Positions 11,201 to 19,000 of a stretch of DNA of 44,686 bases are shown in pieces. This DNA comes from a virus. Where the stretch lies: positions 1-44,686 of the IMG/VR virus record IMGVR_UViG_3300037585_004443. The stretch is one strand, 5' to 3'. The number at the start of each line of letters is the position of its first letter. Position 1 is the first letter of the stretch. The notes beneath the pieces are model-generated. The model saw nothing but the letters and a program-made list of their open reading frames with translations, did not search any database and was not told where the DNA came from. Position numbers and translations under genes: made by a program.

Positions 11201-11414
11201 CTACTGGTGCTAACGATTCTTTATCGAAAGTAGTTACATCAATAGACCCTTCGTCAGTACCAAAAGTTTCTGTTTTTATCCCGTAATCTTTCCCTGGTTT
11301 ATCTTGTCTTCTTTTTTTTAAGTCTGCTCTAGCTTCCTCGTCAGTCCAAGGTTTTCCAGTTACTGGATTTATAGTTCCATCTTTAAAATAGTCAATAGCT
11401 ATGTTTTCAGGCAT
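2202..11414 (-). CDS. Giant 3070-residue polyvalent/internal virion protein with HExxH, HAD and zinc-knuckle domains
   Basis: The largest gene in the window. It begins one base after the previous stop (TAATATG). Visible parts, in order: an acidic, coiled-coil N-terminal third; Gly/Ala-rich hydrophobic segments near residues 575-625; an HEVLH metallopeptidase motif (H1080, E1081, H1084); a long helical middle; a HAD-type phosphatase domain with DFDDT (2125-2129), the motif II Thr in VLTARP (about 2204) and acidic motif FADDA (about 2258-2262); hydrophobic segments around 2765-2795; and two C-terminal C-x9-C-x10-C-x2-H zinc knuckles (Cys3007 to His3031 and Cys3045 to His3069). Giant multidomain phage proteins like this (polyvalent proteins) are thought to be packaged in the head and delivered with DNA. 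Candidate roles are ejection through the envelope and modification of host components. Domain calls are firm by motif; the overall role is inferred. Confidence 0.88.
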   Translation of the reverse strand: MPENIAIDYFKDGTINPVTGKPWTDEEARADLKKRRQDKPGKDYGIKTETFGTDEGSIDVTTFDKESLAPVDEERTSIRPIGDEELAMEEEEAETHYNRIYGHLGFEFTQALGGDRIKVKHKDDKGDGITISHDQWTTLGNPALKRRFNDYLTKYAPNPSQEQIDQTHRLPTAVDDVIRISNKQLTEDETAEIDEDARDAVHSKGVQQKLSDVFKNVSTTTGNLPGISQLISKGFDLASGVLDQKGEAYSKATEYLADRTNPESPNYDKALHDQIIKDPSLKQKLLSDRALIEKKKELTKNKIKGDVNEYLEDLPSEEEDYAKERAEEREGEMTANYKENVENFQKVRILNESYNKEVTDYNSLAKSVLDNLEGGTAEQKLKNYSDAAIARYQAMVNNGEIPVEEANAEYKKEIQEQISIIENEAKGKIDVLQKAEVALNNKQQLVSELKEDYASEFKELESTVIARDYLDNINSATVNLLATLGTSVEDLAGSFIHLGGSIQKGGLSLMASGISELSGVDKKNVKNHPYYQMFDKMTDGQIYLGDYLKKTSAEHKEHLKDLPKGWNNVAEKMLIGVAENAPHLALAAYTGGGSIAANMAVFGISGTGDKHYEMLKEVERGDKQYTTTQMILAPVAHGAFESITMIPEIYMMRGALKGANKFGGKNIDVANNPTFWSNVGEKVLGYGKNLSRGIGMELPQETMTQIGQNWTRKYLQDEEDVHMSDGIDADFFIKVVGSTGVFTTAPTALQGSLLLANGMYLESEQEQMLKNSDNLVDITSSIQYIDKQLKKLKPSDPNFKKLTSQKQDLEAKLEKENLNSETLISKILNRFGSMSTKSVNKLRELAKEGAKLRTEANKVKLDDDLTTTEKREKLKNLQDQFKLIEEQKAKIINNKNKYKLEHGNRINNLEQQAVQNLKDKNEGKEPTQEQIEQEAERIFDEGNYDSDARVNEAKTAVNDNIKKFEAQSLIKQINGIDPSLPIEQLEASSLEQAKELLVQSLRDKGLSETEIKEQLKQLTKKSWSAKIGEGASAYIFTPKAKNENGKYVADPKTGKFDKHQISIINTERQKAGGNWTARGHEVLHAIVYKAFKASGKAFKPMAEAMLGRLKETDSEGHKWLVGEVQNNIKAATPIGGRMKSYTNKDGSKTEDYYEEVVMAIADGMRLGRIKRTPAIISRIRRGLKKGSDEAGVSKENQNLLIDDAQDMLDILADYGTSLKKGEMSKGIEQLLKGNFEISSDLDVTQRKKDNETVRAKTSMDILSKAGKEALNAATDAARTVKAGEVNQAYQDHIDGKIDSFSALNKIGEAYEPMINKAIKHFENENNITFDDFDRDTFKFEFLHSSRGVRGSLFRDVNKPNKKIYTPAEGRTPARYLNGLLPQRMIEFSVAAIPNLEEKYSQDLDALKNMEATETAEMTVDQETETKRDKRDLKDVNVINDKVIKKIKSGISYIITRALVNPTVTAVEILDNITQTIEKEYSKIIVAQMGTINSEGDRVVPSEEYKTFHDTNFETIVKGLPIATIKKKYSKLFNITKIAREDDKKVDPITGKATYPGKGIFEIKPIIKSKFGSYFLNGKLTTLRARQKALAAEIARSLAKDVTYEIAKDPEIVAKIQDLQKHQGFSSMVGIENEIREIANQLDKKKTERASLDVVKFSKDIANLSENERKVFFKGLKDLGIAYAKFGNYEDAFEEVYGKETFGKYRESIINDMTEYMRVYDRARTAYDIVGEVLPKTFEDFVTEEVKALDDAQAIKDILGLSKGSLDFQDLDQLEDTRKAIRQIAKDEDISIDELIRFLPFLYGTGRVGGTSAVQGKYGLERRGAEYWLDKIEKEKAKTGLTKKQQKVSDATIQKYIKAIEEGKEPVKHPYGIFKSRADFEDFILKGLKGYKKGYKSKIPSNAAQNVGIVNKNFSYKDNLASAKRNKKFLKKLADVMVKLEKIPVKDGGITKNDIGMIQMSLGNGGMGTPLATAAQVQYMTSDGKKTSSKHIYEHLIPRRVINMAMTSYIAGTINENQFTKLLDDFAVAIIPRKQADIVDQYYKKSMPADWILGKDILSRYFNMKTFGDINIPLTDLSTGKINAKSKAFADAANLIKDQVKKSKDFKTAVDNSRTISESQGITVLDFDDTLATTKSLVRFTAPDGTKGTLNAEQYALQYQDLLEQGYKFDFTEFDKVVKGKLAPLFNKAMKLQGKFGPKNMFVLTARPPAAQKAIFDFLKANGLNIPLKNITGLGNSTAEAKALWIAEKVGEGYNDFYFADDALQNVQAVKNMLDQFDVKSKVQQAKVKFSKDMNTGFNDILENITGIESEKRFSAIKARKRGADKGKFRFFIPPSHEDFVGLLYNFMGKGKEGNAHRDFFETALIRPLNRAYRELNAAKQSIANDFKSLNKEFNDIKKKLPKKTPDGDFTYQDAVRVYLWDKHGHKIPGLSPTDQAKLTELVTSDPQLQTYAETLNIISKQDAYVSPTEGWSAGDIRTDLDDATGRVGRADFFTEFNENSEVIFSQENLNKIEAIYGADVVSAIKDILYRTKTGRNRPSGQNELTNRFMNYLNGSVAATMFFNIRSMVLQQMSMVNFINFYDNNVYAAGKAFANQPQYYRDWAYIFNSDFMKQRRGGIKTDINGAELAASLRGAKNTPRALLAKLLEFGFKPTQIGDNFAIATGGATFYRNRINTYLKQGMTKAEAESKAWTDFEALAEATQQSARPDMVSQQQASPLGKIILAFQNVTSQFNRLGKKAFLDIKNRRISPEYKNASNPQLQSDISNASRIGYYFAVQNLIFYSLQTALFSAMFSDDEDDERMLKKKERVINGTLDSVLRGSGVWGAVVSTVKNMAIAYHQQREKDWNGDEASVLVEALNVSPPLGIKARKIVNAERTLNYNKSVIKEMETFDIDNPQWSANTSYIEALTNVPLNRLYNKTLNIRQSLNNQHAAYQRALMFGGWSQWNIGLGDSEKIEEVKETIKVKKKIESKEKAKIKKAEKKIQTAKENEAKIEENKKKSKKDGICSAIGKGGERCGNKIVSGKSFCTVHESTIKRKDGKETQCKKIKKGGKRCGMQTSNKSGYCYYHD

Positions 11415-11415
11415 A

Positions 11416-13959
11416 TTATTTTATTGGATTTTCTTTATTTAAAAGATCTTTACCTAAACCGGTATTAGTTGGTTGTTGTGCTGCATTTACAGCTACCTTG
11501 GCATCTTTTTTCAAAATCTCTTCTTTTTCTTTCTCCATCTTTTTAATCTTAGCATCAGTCAAACCTGTTGGATATACAGTTCCGTCAAAAGTAAAATGTT
11601 TCATACCACTCTCTTCGGCTTTGTTCTTAGCCATTTTAAACCTTTGTTTCTTAAGTTCGTTTTGCTTCAATCTCATTATTTCTAATCTACCTTCTTCGTA
11701 TCCCATAGCTTTCCACCAAGCGTTCTCAATTCTATAAGTATAATATTCTTTTACTAAAGTTCTAAGTAATTTTATATCAAAGAAAGGATTGTCTACGTTA
11801 CAGATAGCATCGACAAGTTTTAACTTATCCATACCATCAAGGTTATCATGCCAATAATTTTTATCTCCAGGCCCAAGATCTGGTTGAAATTCCATACTTT
11901 CAAAATCAAATCCTCCGTAATTTAAATTCTTTATATTAGGATGCTCATACAAATGACGTCTAAAACTACTACCATCCTTAAGTAAATGTTCGTCCCAACA
12001 AAATTGTAAAACTAATCTGTCTTGTTGTTTAGTAGCCGTACCGTCATTACTTCCAAAGAATAAATCTATTTTATAATTAATTCCACCTAAATCAATTTTA
12101 ACCACAGCTTTACTTTCTCTAGCTTGAGCTGCCTTATCAGTATATGTCTTAATAAAACCAATGTATTCTATAGCTCTATTAGCGTTTACCCACCAAGCAT
12201 TTTTATTACCAGATATAACATTTATAAACCCATGCTCTCCATTAAAATCTTCAACAATTGCATAACAAGCATCTTCAACAATAGGGTCTCCATAAACATC
12301 TAATTGGCCTCTAGCAACATCTCCAGCTTCTGCGTGCATTATTGATAAATCTGGATTTTTACAATATATTTGAGTTGCGTAACTAAGCTGTTGTGGAGAT
12401 CCAGATTTAGATAAAAAACTATCTGGAGCAAAATGATTTTCAAAAAACGTTTGCGTTTCTTCTCTAAATCTAGTCATATCTGTTTTCAAACCAGCAAGCG
12501 TACTTTTGGATTCTTCTTGCGCTTCCATATCTTCGTTTTGAACGGCTTGATATAGCTCTTCTTGTAATTGTTTTAATTTCTTATATAAAGAATCCTTATA
12601 TTTATCAGAATTACCTATACCTTGAATTCCCGGAGCATGTATAACAGCGTTATCTCCTAATAATTCTTTTTGGTTATTTCTTAAAATTTGATCTTTAGCT
12701 TTTCTTGTTTGCATCGCCTCTGGCTCTATAGCTAAAGCTTCTTGTTGTATTTCTTCCCAGTTCTTTCTTCTAGCAGCTTCTGATAATATATCCATACCAG
12801 CAGACATCATCCCCTCGTTTTGCTGTTGTTGTTGCTGTCCTTGTGGCGATAATTGTTTTAATGGTGATGGTTTTATTTCTTTCATATCTATGTCTATTAA
12901 ATTATAATTTACAGTATAATAACCATTTCTAGTTCCAACAGCATCTTTCCTTCCTAGTTTTAATAAATCTTGAGCCATAGTTCCGCTCCAAGTTTTTGCT
13001 TTACCTTTGTAGTTAAAGTGGTATATTGGTATTCCTGAATTTGAATATTTTATTTTTATTATGTTTTCTTTTAATCTTTCGTCACTGAATAAGTTACCAA
13101 AGAATCCTTTATCTTTAGGTGCGTTTGCTTCGGCTCCTTGCGCTGTAATTTTACTCATTTGCATTTCCATTTGAGTTTTTTGCTTACCAATCTCTTGCTC
13201 AGAGCTCCACATATCACCTTCTCCTTTTAATTTTTGAACATCCATATCTCCCTGTGCTTCTGCCATTTGTAAGTTGGTAGCGTTTTGCGCTTCCGCCATT
13301 TGGAGTTTAGATGCTTCACCAAGTTTTGTGGCCTGTAATGCTTCATCAGCACCAAGTATCTTGTTCTGTATATCCATGTCTGCAGAACGTTTTTGAGAGT
13401 CAAGCCTTGATTGTTCTCCAGCAGTTTTTAAAGTTATATCTTGTTCGGCTTCAGCCGCTTTCTTTTGGTTCTCCGCTTCTTGAGCACCAATAGATGCTGA
13501 TGCTTTTTGAGCTTGTAATGAACCTTGATTAGCCATAGATTGTGCCAACGCAGCGATACCAGAGCCACCAGCAGATCCAGACATTTGAGCCATAATATTA
13601 GCTTGGTTCTGTTGATTTTGTTGAGCTTCAAATTCAGCTTGTTGAGTGTTAACGGTTAAATCTTCAAAGGCATTCTCCATGTCTTCAAACGCATTCTTTT
13701 GCCCTTCAAATGCGTTTTTCATTTTACCTGCATAAACGTTTTCAGCCCCTTCATAAACGTTGTCAAGATCAGCCATTTTATTATCTAAACCTGCAAATGC
13801 GTTTTGAGCATTTTCGTAAGGATTACTCGTGTCAATATCCATTAAGTCACTAGTCATATTATCTAGCGCTTTCATAGAGTTCTTCATGTCTTTCCCCGCG
13901 TTCTTTCGGTCTTCATTATCTCCAAAAGCCCAGTTTCCTAATTTTTTAAGCCATCCCAT
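11416..13959 (-). CDS. Tail/internal protein with central S74-type intramolecular chaperone domain
   Basis: An 847-residue protein. Residues about 48-101 carry a short NAFE-containing seven-residue repeat (NAFEGQK, NAFEDME, NAFEDL). Residues 102-280 are Ala/Gln/Met-rich and probably a long coiled coil. Residues about 291-357 match the peptidase S74 (endosialidase-type intramolecular chaperone) signature: FSDERLKENI, then a SGIPIYHFNYKG strand, then WSGTMAQDLL. Ser292 corresponds to the nucleophile that cuts these proteins just before the Ser. Usually this domain ends a fibre; here it is followed by a Gln run (about 370-377) and some 460 further residues with a Trp/Asp-rich region. The gene precedes the giant internal protein. 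A trimeric fibre-like or internal virion part is plausible. S74 recognition is good; the downstream domain is unknown. Confidence 0.85.
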   Translation of the reverse strand: MGWLKKLGNWAFGDNEDRKNAGKDMKNSMKALDNMTSDLMDIDTSNPYENAQNAFAGLDNKMADLDNVYEGAENVYAGKMKNAFEGQKNAFEDMENAFEDLTVNTQQAEFEAQQNQQNQANIMAQMSGSAGGSGIAALAQSMANQGSLQAQKASASIGAQEAENQKKAAEAEQDITLKTAGEQSRLDSQKRSADMDIQNKILGADEALQATKLGEASKLQMAEAQNATNLQMAEAQGDMDVQKLKGEGDMWSSEQEIGKQKTQMEMQMSKITAQGAEANAPKDKGFFGNLFSDERLKENIIKIKYSNSGIPIYHFNYKGKAKTWSGTMAQDLLKLGRKDAVGTRNGYYTVNYNLIDIDMKEIKPSPLKQLSPQGQQQQQQNEGMMSAGMDILSEAARRKNWEEIQQEALAIEPEAMQTRKAKDQILRNNQKELLGDNAVIHAPGIQGIGNSDKYKDSLYKKLKQLQEELYQAVQNEDMEAQEESKSTLAGLKTDMTRFREETQTFFENHFAPDSFLSKSGSPQQLSYATQIYCKNPDLSIMHAEAGDVARGQLDVYGDPIVEDACYAIVEDFNGEHGFINVISGNKNAWWVNANRAIEYIGFIKTYTDKAAQARESKAVVKIDLGGINYKIDLFFGSNDGTATKQQDRLVLQFCWDEHLLKDGSSFRRHLYEHPNIKNLNYGGFDFESMEFQPDLGPGDKNYWHDNLDGMDKLKLVDAICNVDNPFFDIKLLRTLVKEYYTYRIENAWWKAMGYEEGRLEIMRLKQNELKKQRFKMAKNKAEESGMKHFTFDGTVYPTGLTDAKIKKMEKEKEEILKKDAKVAVNAAQQPTNTGLGKDLLNKENPIK

Positions 13960-14004
13960 ATTGTATTGTATATTTGTTATTCATATTATTACACTTTTTA
14001 GCAA

Positions 14005-14391
14005 TTATTTACTACTAGGAGCATATTCAGTAGCTGCAGCGAACATTTCAGCTTCTTTTTTACTACCATTTCTAAATTCAGCTAAAGAGTAGTATCCTAA
14101 CAATCCAGAAGTATTAACTCTTCTATCTTTACTAAAAAATAAAAAGTCAGTGGTTTTCACTACCCATGGCGTATAATTAGTGTCATCTACAGTGATTCTT
14201 CTATTTCCATGATCAACCGCCGGGAAACCGCCTCCTGCCCTTATTGTACCAACAATTCTTGGTCTATTAGTACCAAAAGGATTATTAGTACCTGCTTGTG
14301 TTTCATTGTCTAAACTAGTCGCATATAAAATGTCTGTTTCTTGAATAGACACGTTTAAAGGTTCTGAAAATGTTATTTGATGTAATGCCAT
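14005..14391 (-). CDS. Small putative tail-associated structural protein
   Basis: A 128-residue protein starting MALHQITFSEPLNVSIQ. It looks beta-rich, with alternating hydrophobic and polar residues, a Gly-rich turn (RAGGGF) and a C-terminal LLGYYSLAEFRNGSKKEAE segment. It resembles small proteins I recall beside tail genes in marine phage contigs, where they are unannotated. It sits between two tail-associated genes, so a virion part or tail adaptor is likely. The leader before the ATG is A-rich (CTTAAAAACAAACT) with no Shine-Dalgarno sequence. No motif gives an activity. The gene call is solid; the role is inferred only from neighbours. Confidence 0.78.
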   Translation of the reverse strand: MALHQITFSEPLNVSIQETDILYATSLDNETQAGTNNPFGTNRPRIVGTIRAGGGFPAVDHGNRRITVDDTNYTPWVVKTTDFLFFSKDRRVNTSGLLGYYSLAEFRNGSKKEAEMFAAATEYAPSSK

Positions 14392-14410
14392 AGTTTGTTT
14401 TTAAGTTACG

Positions 14411-16075
14411 TTAAACATCTTTTCTCGCTAAGAAATTATCTAATTTTAAAGCTATTGTGTCACCAAGTTTACCAATAGTTTTTACAACAATCCTTCCTCT
14501 CATGACTACTGATCCATACGATTGTAAAACTATATCACTTACGGTTTCTTCACCAAGAACTTTACCAACACCTTCAACACGCATTTTCATTAATATATTT
14601 GAATTCTCTTGAACCGTAGTCCAATCCCAATCACTTACTATTTTAGTTGAACCGTTAGATGCTAGCTTAGCTAATTTTTGAGCTGTACTAGGAGTTCCTC
14701 CATCAGTAACAAAATTATCTTCACCAGCTTTTTCTGGCATCACAAACATAGGTTGTCTAATTAATTGAACTCGACCGGTTGATTGTATTCTAGCACTAAA
14801 ATCATATGTACCTGGTTTTGTAATTTTAAGAGTTTCTCTACCTTCTTTACCTAAATATATTTGTTGAGTCTCAGTTGTCACTCCACTTATGTCAACATCT
14901 ACTTTAGGGCCTAAGAAATCACCTAGCGTTACACTGAATACTAAAGTTGGAGTTGTTAACGATACTTTGTCAAGCGCTTGATCTTGAGTTTTGTTTTGAG
15001 CAACATTTATTAACTCCGTAACATTTTCACCTGTTTTTGTAGCTTTAGCTATAGCTATTTCTATTTTCTTATTTTGTATAGTTGGGTCTTCATCTTTGAA
15101 AAATTGAGTAGTAACAGTTTGTGCTGCTGATGTTCTAGGTATATTTAATCTTATAATAGACTCACCATAAGATTTGTTGTTTTTAGGTTTTGGTATTATA
15201 CCAGACATAGGTTCACCAGTACCCGTAAAACCCCCACTATTTATATCGTAAATAGCTCCATTTGAATCTGATACTAAAAATTTAAATGTAGAACCTGGAA
15301 CACCTTTTACTACAATTCTTTTTTGTCCTCCCAACGGGCCAGGATCCACTCCTTGATTTACAGAATATATTTTATTTTCTTTTATACCTGTAGCATATAA
15401 TTCAGAAACCTGTGGAGTCTTGTCGTTAGCACGAGCTGTAAATCTAATTATACTATCCTGTGATGATGTTATTATTTTTGGAGAAGTATAATAAAATTTA
15501 AAAGTTTTACTAATTACTTCTTTCTTATTATTTTTCTTAAATTCAGTAACAACTTTATATCTATTAGCATTACCGGTTATAGTATAAGTTGGGGGTTTTG
15601 TAAATTTAAAACCGTTAATAATAATAAAAGTTTTGCTAAATACTAGAATCTTCTTTCCTAAACTATTTTTTATAACATACTTTGTTTCGTCATTAACTAC
15701 AGATTTAGGAAACGAAGAAGAACTATTTGATAAAATACCCCCTTGAATAGTCGATAACTCTGTTACGTTAAAAACATCTTGTTTCATAACACTTGTTCCG
15801 CTAATAGGTATATCCAAAACTACCGCTTTAGTTGAAACAATTTTTTGTTTTATAAACACAATAGCAATAACTTTATCTCCTAAATCCTCAAATTCCACCT
15901 TAGACACGTTGGCTGGTAAAAGTCCTACGCGAAAATCTTTAGCATATATTAATGTTGATTTCTTAGGTCTTATTATTAATTCTACTTTCCCTTTTTCAAA
16001 AGGAAGTTTAATTACTTTTTGTTGAATATTAAAAGTTGTGCTTGCGCTATTTGATTTTACTACTAAATTCGCCAT
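14411..16075 (-). CDS. Beta-rich tail-associated protein of unknown function
   Basis: A 554-residue protein made mostly of short predicted beta strands, with many Thr, Val, Lys and Ile residues and very few Cys. Recurrent strand/turn patterns (for example TFNIQQKVIKLPFEKGKVEL at the start and GVGKVLGEETVSDIVLQSYG near the end) suggest a chain of Ig-like or jelly-roll domains. A central segment (about residues 250-290) includes a Gly-rich GGFTGTGEPMSG stretch. There is no signal peptide or membrane segment. It follows the nozzle-like protein by three bases and precedes a small tail-associated gene, which suggests a distal tail or fibre-attachment part. No family is recognised; the function is inference from position. 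Confidence 0.8.
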   Translation of the reverse strand: MANLVVKSNSASTTFNIQQKVIKLPFEKGKVELIIRPKKSTLIYAKDFRVGLLPANVSKVEFEDLGDKVIAIVFIKQKIVSTKAVVLDIPISGTSVMKQDVFNVTELSTIQGGILSNSSSSFPKSVVNDETKYVIKNSLGKKILVFSKTFIIINGFKFTKPPTYTITGNANRYKVVTEFKKNNKKEVISKTFKFYYTSPKIITSSQDSIIRFTARANDKTPQVSELYATGIKENKIYSVNQGVDPGPLGGQKRIVVKGVPGSTFKFLVSDSNGAIYDINSGGFTGTGEPMSGIIPKPKNNKSYGESIIRLNIPRTSAAQTVTTQFFKDEDPTIQNKKIEIAIAKATKTGENVTELINVAQNKTQDQALDKVSLTTPTLVFSVTLGDFLGPKVDVDISGVTTETQQIYLGKEGRETLKITKPGTYDFSARIQSTGRVQLIRQPMFVMPEKAGEDNFVTDGGTPSTAQKLAKLASNGSTKIVSDWDWTTVQENSNILMKMRVEGVGKVLGEETVSDIVLQSYGSVVMRGRIVVKTIGKLGDTIALKLDNFLARKDV

Positions 16076-16078
16076 AAT

Positions 16079-19000
16079 TTAACTAATATTTGTAATTAGT
16101 GATGGACGTCCTAATCCTTGTAACGAAAACTCTCCAGAATCTAAACTATCCTCTACACCAAAAGTTCCTAAACCTGTTATGTGATTAAACCATTTATTCT
16201 CTTTGCTTATAAACTCTTCAACTTTACCCTCTTGCATATCTGTTTCAATGTGCTGAACAAACCAACCTATTTTAGCCCAATTATCATAATATATTTCACC
16301 AAGCTCAGTTGGGTTATTACCTGCGTCAAAAATTCGATATTGATTATTTATATTTTGAAGAGTTTTTGCTTGAGATCCTTCATAGTCTAAAGTTTTAAAT
16401 CTTTTAACAGTTCCTTTGTCTCCATTAAATAAAACTTTAATCATTGAGTAATGCTTAGAATTATTATAAAAAACGTCTCTAGGGGTTGTAAACGTTATCT
16501 CAGTCCCAGCCGTAACTCTAACGTTATTGTTTAAGTTTAAAGTCCAAGTGTCACCATTATTATTTACCGCTTTAACTACTGTTGTATCTATAGGTATACC
16601 GTTACCCTCTACATACATATGCTCTGTTATAACTCCACCCGCGTTATCGTCTACTATAATTTGCATCCCATTAGAATTACCTGTAGCGGCTCTTGTTAAT
16701 TTTTGATCTAAAGAATGTCTCCATAACTCTCCTAAACCTTCATCATTTACATTATAACTTATACCCCAAGGATCCAAAACATCAACTCGAGAATATCTAT
16801 TATGAGGGAACGTGTAATAAGAATTTTTATGACTAATACCACCTTGAGTTATAAAACTTTTAAAACTCACCCATCCTTTTTTCTTTTCTGTATAACTAAC
16901 AGTATATGCTTTTGGTTTATCAGTACTTAAATCAACCGTATTTATAGTTAAATTATATTGATCATCTCTATTATCATAACTACCTATTAATTCTTTTGCG
17001 TTACGTAGATTGTCTTTAAACCAATCTTTCATACCTTGGTCTGATATAGGCGTTAAACCGTCTCTAGATAGTCTTAAAACAGCACCTCGATCTTTATCTG
17101 TAAAATAAACTCTATACGATTCAGAAGCGAATGATTCTGGATTTTTAGATATACCATATTCACCGGTAAATGGCATTGATTGTCCTAACACCATTGCGTT
17201 AGAGGTTATATTAGTGTTTCCATCCGCGTTATATAGCGCATCTTTTTTTGCTAATATTTTAAATACTTTGTTTTCACAGAAAGTAACTAAATCAGTATCT
17301 CTAGCAAATAGTTTTTGAATACTGCCATTTATAGGGTTTAAATCTTTAGTTATAGGTTCTGCTTGTATAAATTGATTTGTTTCGTTTATACCACTAGTAG
17401 AATTGTATATACCAGAAAATATTAACCCACTTGATCTTCTTTCTTCTTCATACGGAGTTGCTAAAGGCATAGACGCTTTAACACCTTTGTCTACTGTAAT
17501 AGCGTTATAATCATCTCTAACTCTATTACTTTCAACTCCATTGTTATAACCCCAACAATTAAAGTAACCTAATCCTACTTCGTTATTATGTGTTAAGGGT
17601 CTTACTTTATAACTAGTTGGTGATATAGAATGTAGAATTTCAAACTTCATATACTCTTCATCATTTCCAACACCGTAGTAAGTACCTTCCCCACGCCAAG
17701 TTACTTTGATCACATCTCCACTGCTTAATTCTACCATCTTTACATCACCAGCATCACTATATATATTGAAAGAACTACCCGTGTTTGAATCCGTAGGGGT
17801 TAACCAAATAGTATTACCCTGTACAGCGCAAACAATAGGTTGGCTAAGGCTAAGAGAAGTGGGATTATCAGGGTCAGGACTTGGATTTGCAGAACTTACA
17901 AGAGTAACTTGAGAACCAACTTTTATAACTTCTTCTCCTCTGTTAGAGTAATCATACCAATCAGCTCCATGCATGTCCCAACCTACGTCCAAACTAGTTA
18001 ATGTTTCAGGGTTTTCTCTATATCTTTCTAAATTTATAGGATAAGAAGGGGATGCCGCGTAATAAATGTCTAAACCAACATCTTCTAAAGGTTCTGTTTC
18101 CCAAATAGCCGGATTAGTACTCATAGGTCTATCTCTATCTTCACCTTTATATGGTGTTACAATTTCAATTTCAGTTTGATTCAATCCTCTCTCGTGAAGT
18201 CCAATATAAGCAAATGGATTTCTTGAGTAAAAATTATCAGCATCATTGAGATCCATATATTCAGGTTGAGTATAAGCGGCTCCATCAGCACTTCCATTAG
18301 GCTTTTTTGAACCAGTATCTCCCCCGGTTGTATTCCAACCACTATTAGATGCGTCTCCACCGGTAATATCACTCCAAATAGGAGGAGAACCAACGTTCCA
18401 CGTGTTATTCCGTGTAGTATTCCAATAACTAGATAAATTGTAATACTCAATATGATTACCACCTGACGAACCGAAAAATATAGTTCCCCCTTTCTCAGGT
18501 GTTACGTGCGCGAAACTTGTTGAATAAATAGCTCTACCAAGTTCTATATTTGATTTATACATAGGTACTCCATCTACCTCTACAGGTTCTACGTGATTAT
18601 ACAAGGGGTGAAAGCGATGCTCTCCTTGCGATCCAATTATTTTATCTAAAGTTAAAGTCCATCTAATCCTTTTATTGCTTGGATGACTACCTGTCATATC
18701 ATATTGCTCAGCATCACTAAATAAATCAGATATATAAGCTCTACCACCAGTTAATGGCCCAGCTTTAGTTCCCATACTAGGCGCGGGAGAATTCCAACCA
18801 ATTCCACTACCACCACTTATAACACCGTTATCATCTTCTATACCCCAAGCTCCTTGAGGCGCCTCATAATTATAAACATCATTTTCCTTTGTATTCGTAA
18901 TTGTATAAACAATTTGATCGGGATCATATTTAAATCTAAATTGAGTTCCAGGAGTTCTTAAAGCTTGAGCAAAACCATGTTCATTATCATTAAATTGCTT

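Noticed and set aside
13434-13631. Overlapping second minus-strand frames in Cys-rich or coiled-coil regions (for example 13434-13631 and 24319-24558)
   Set aside because: They are alternative-frame by-products of repetitive coding sequence, with no start context or recognisable protein features.
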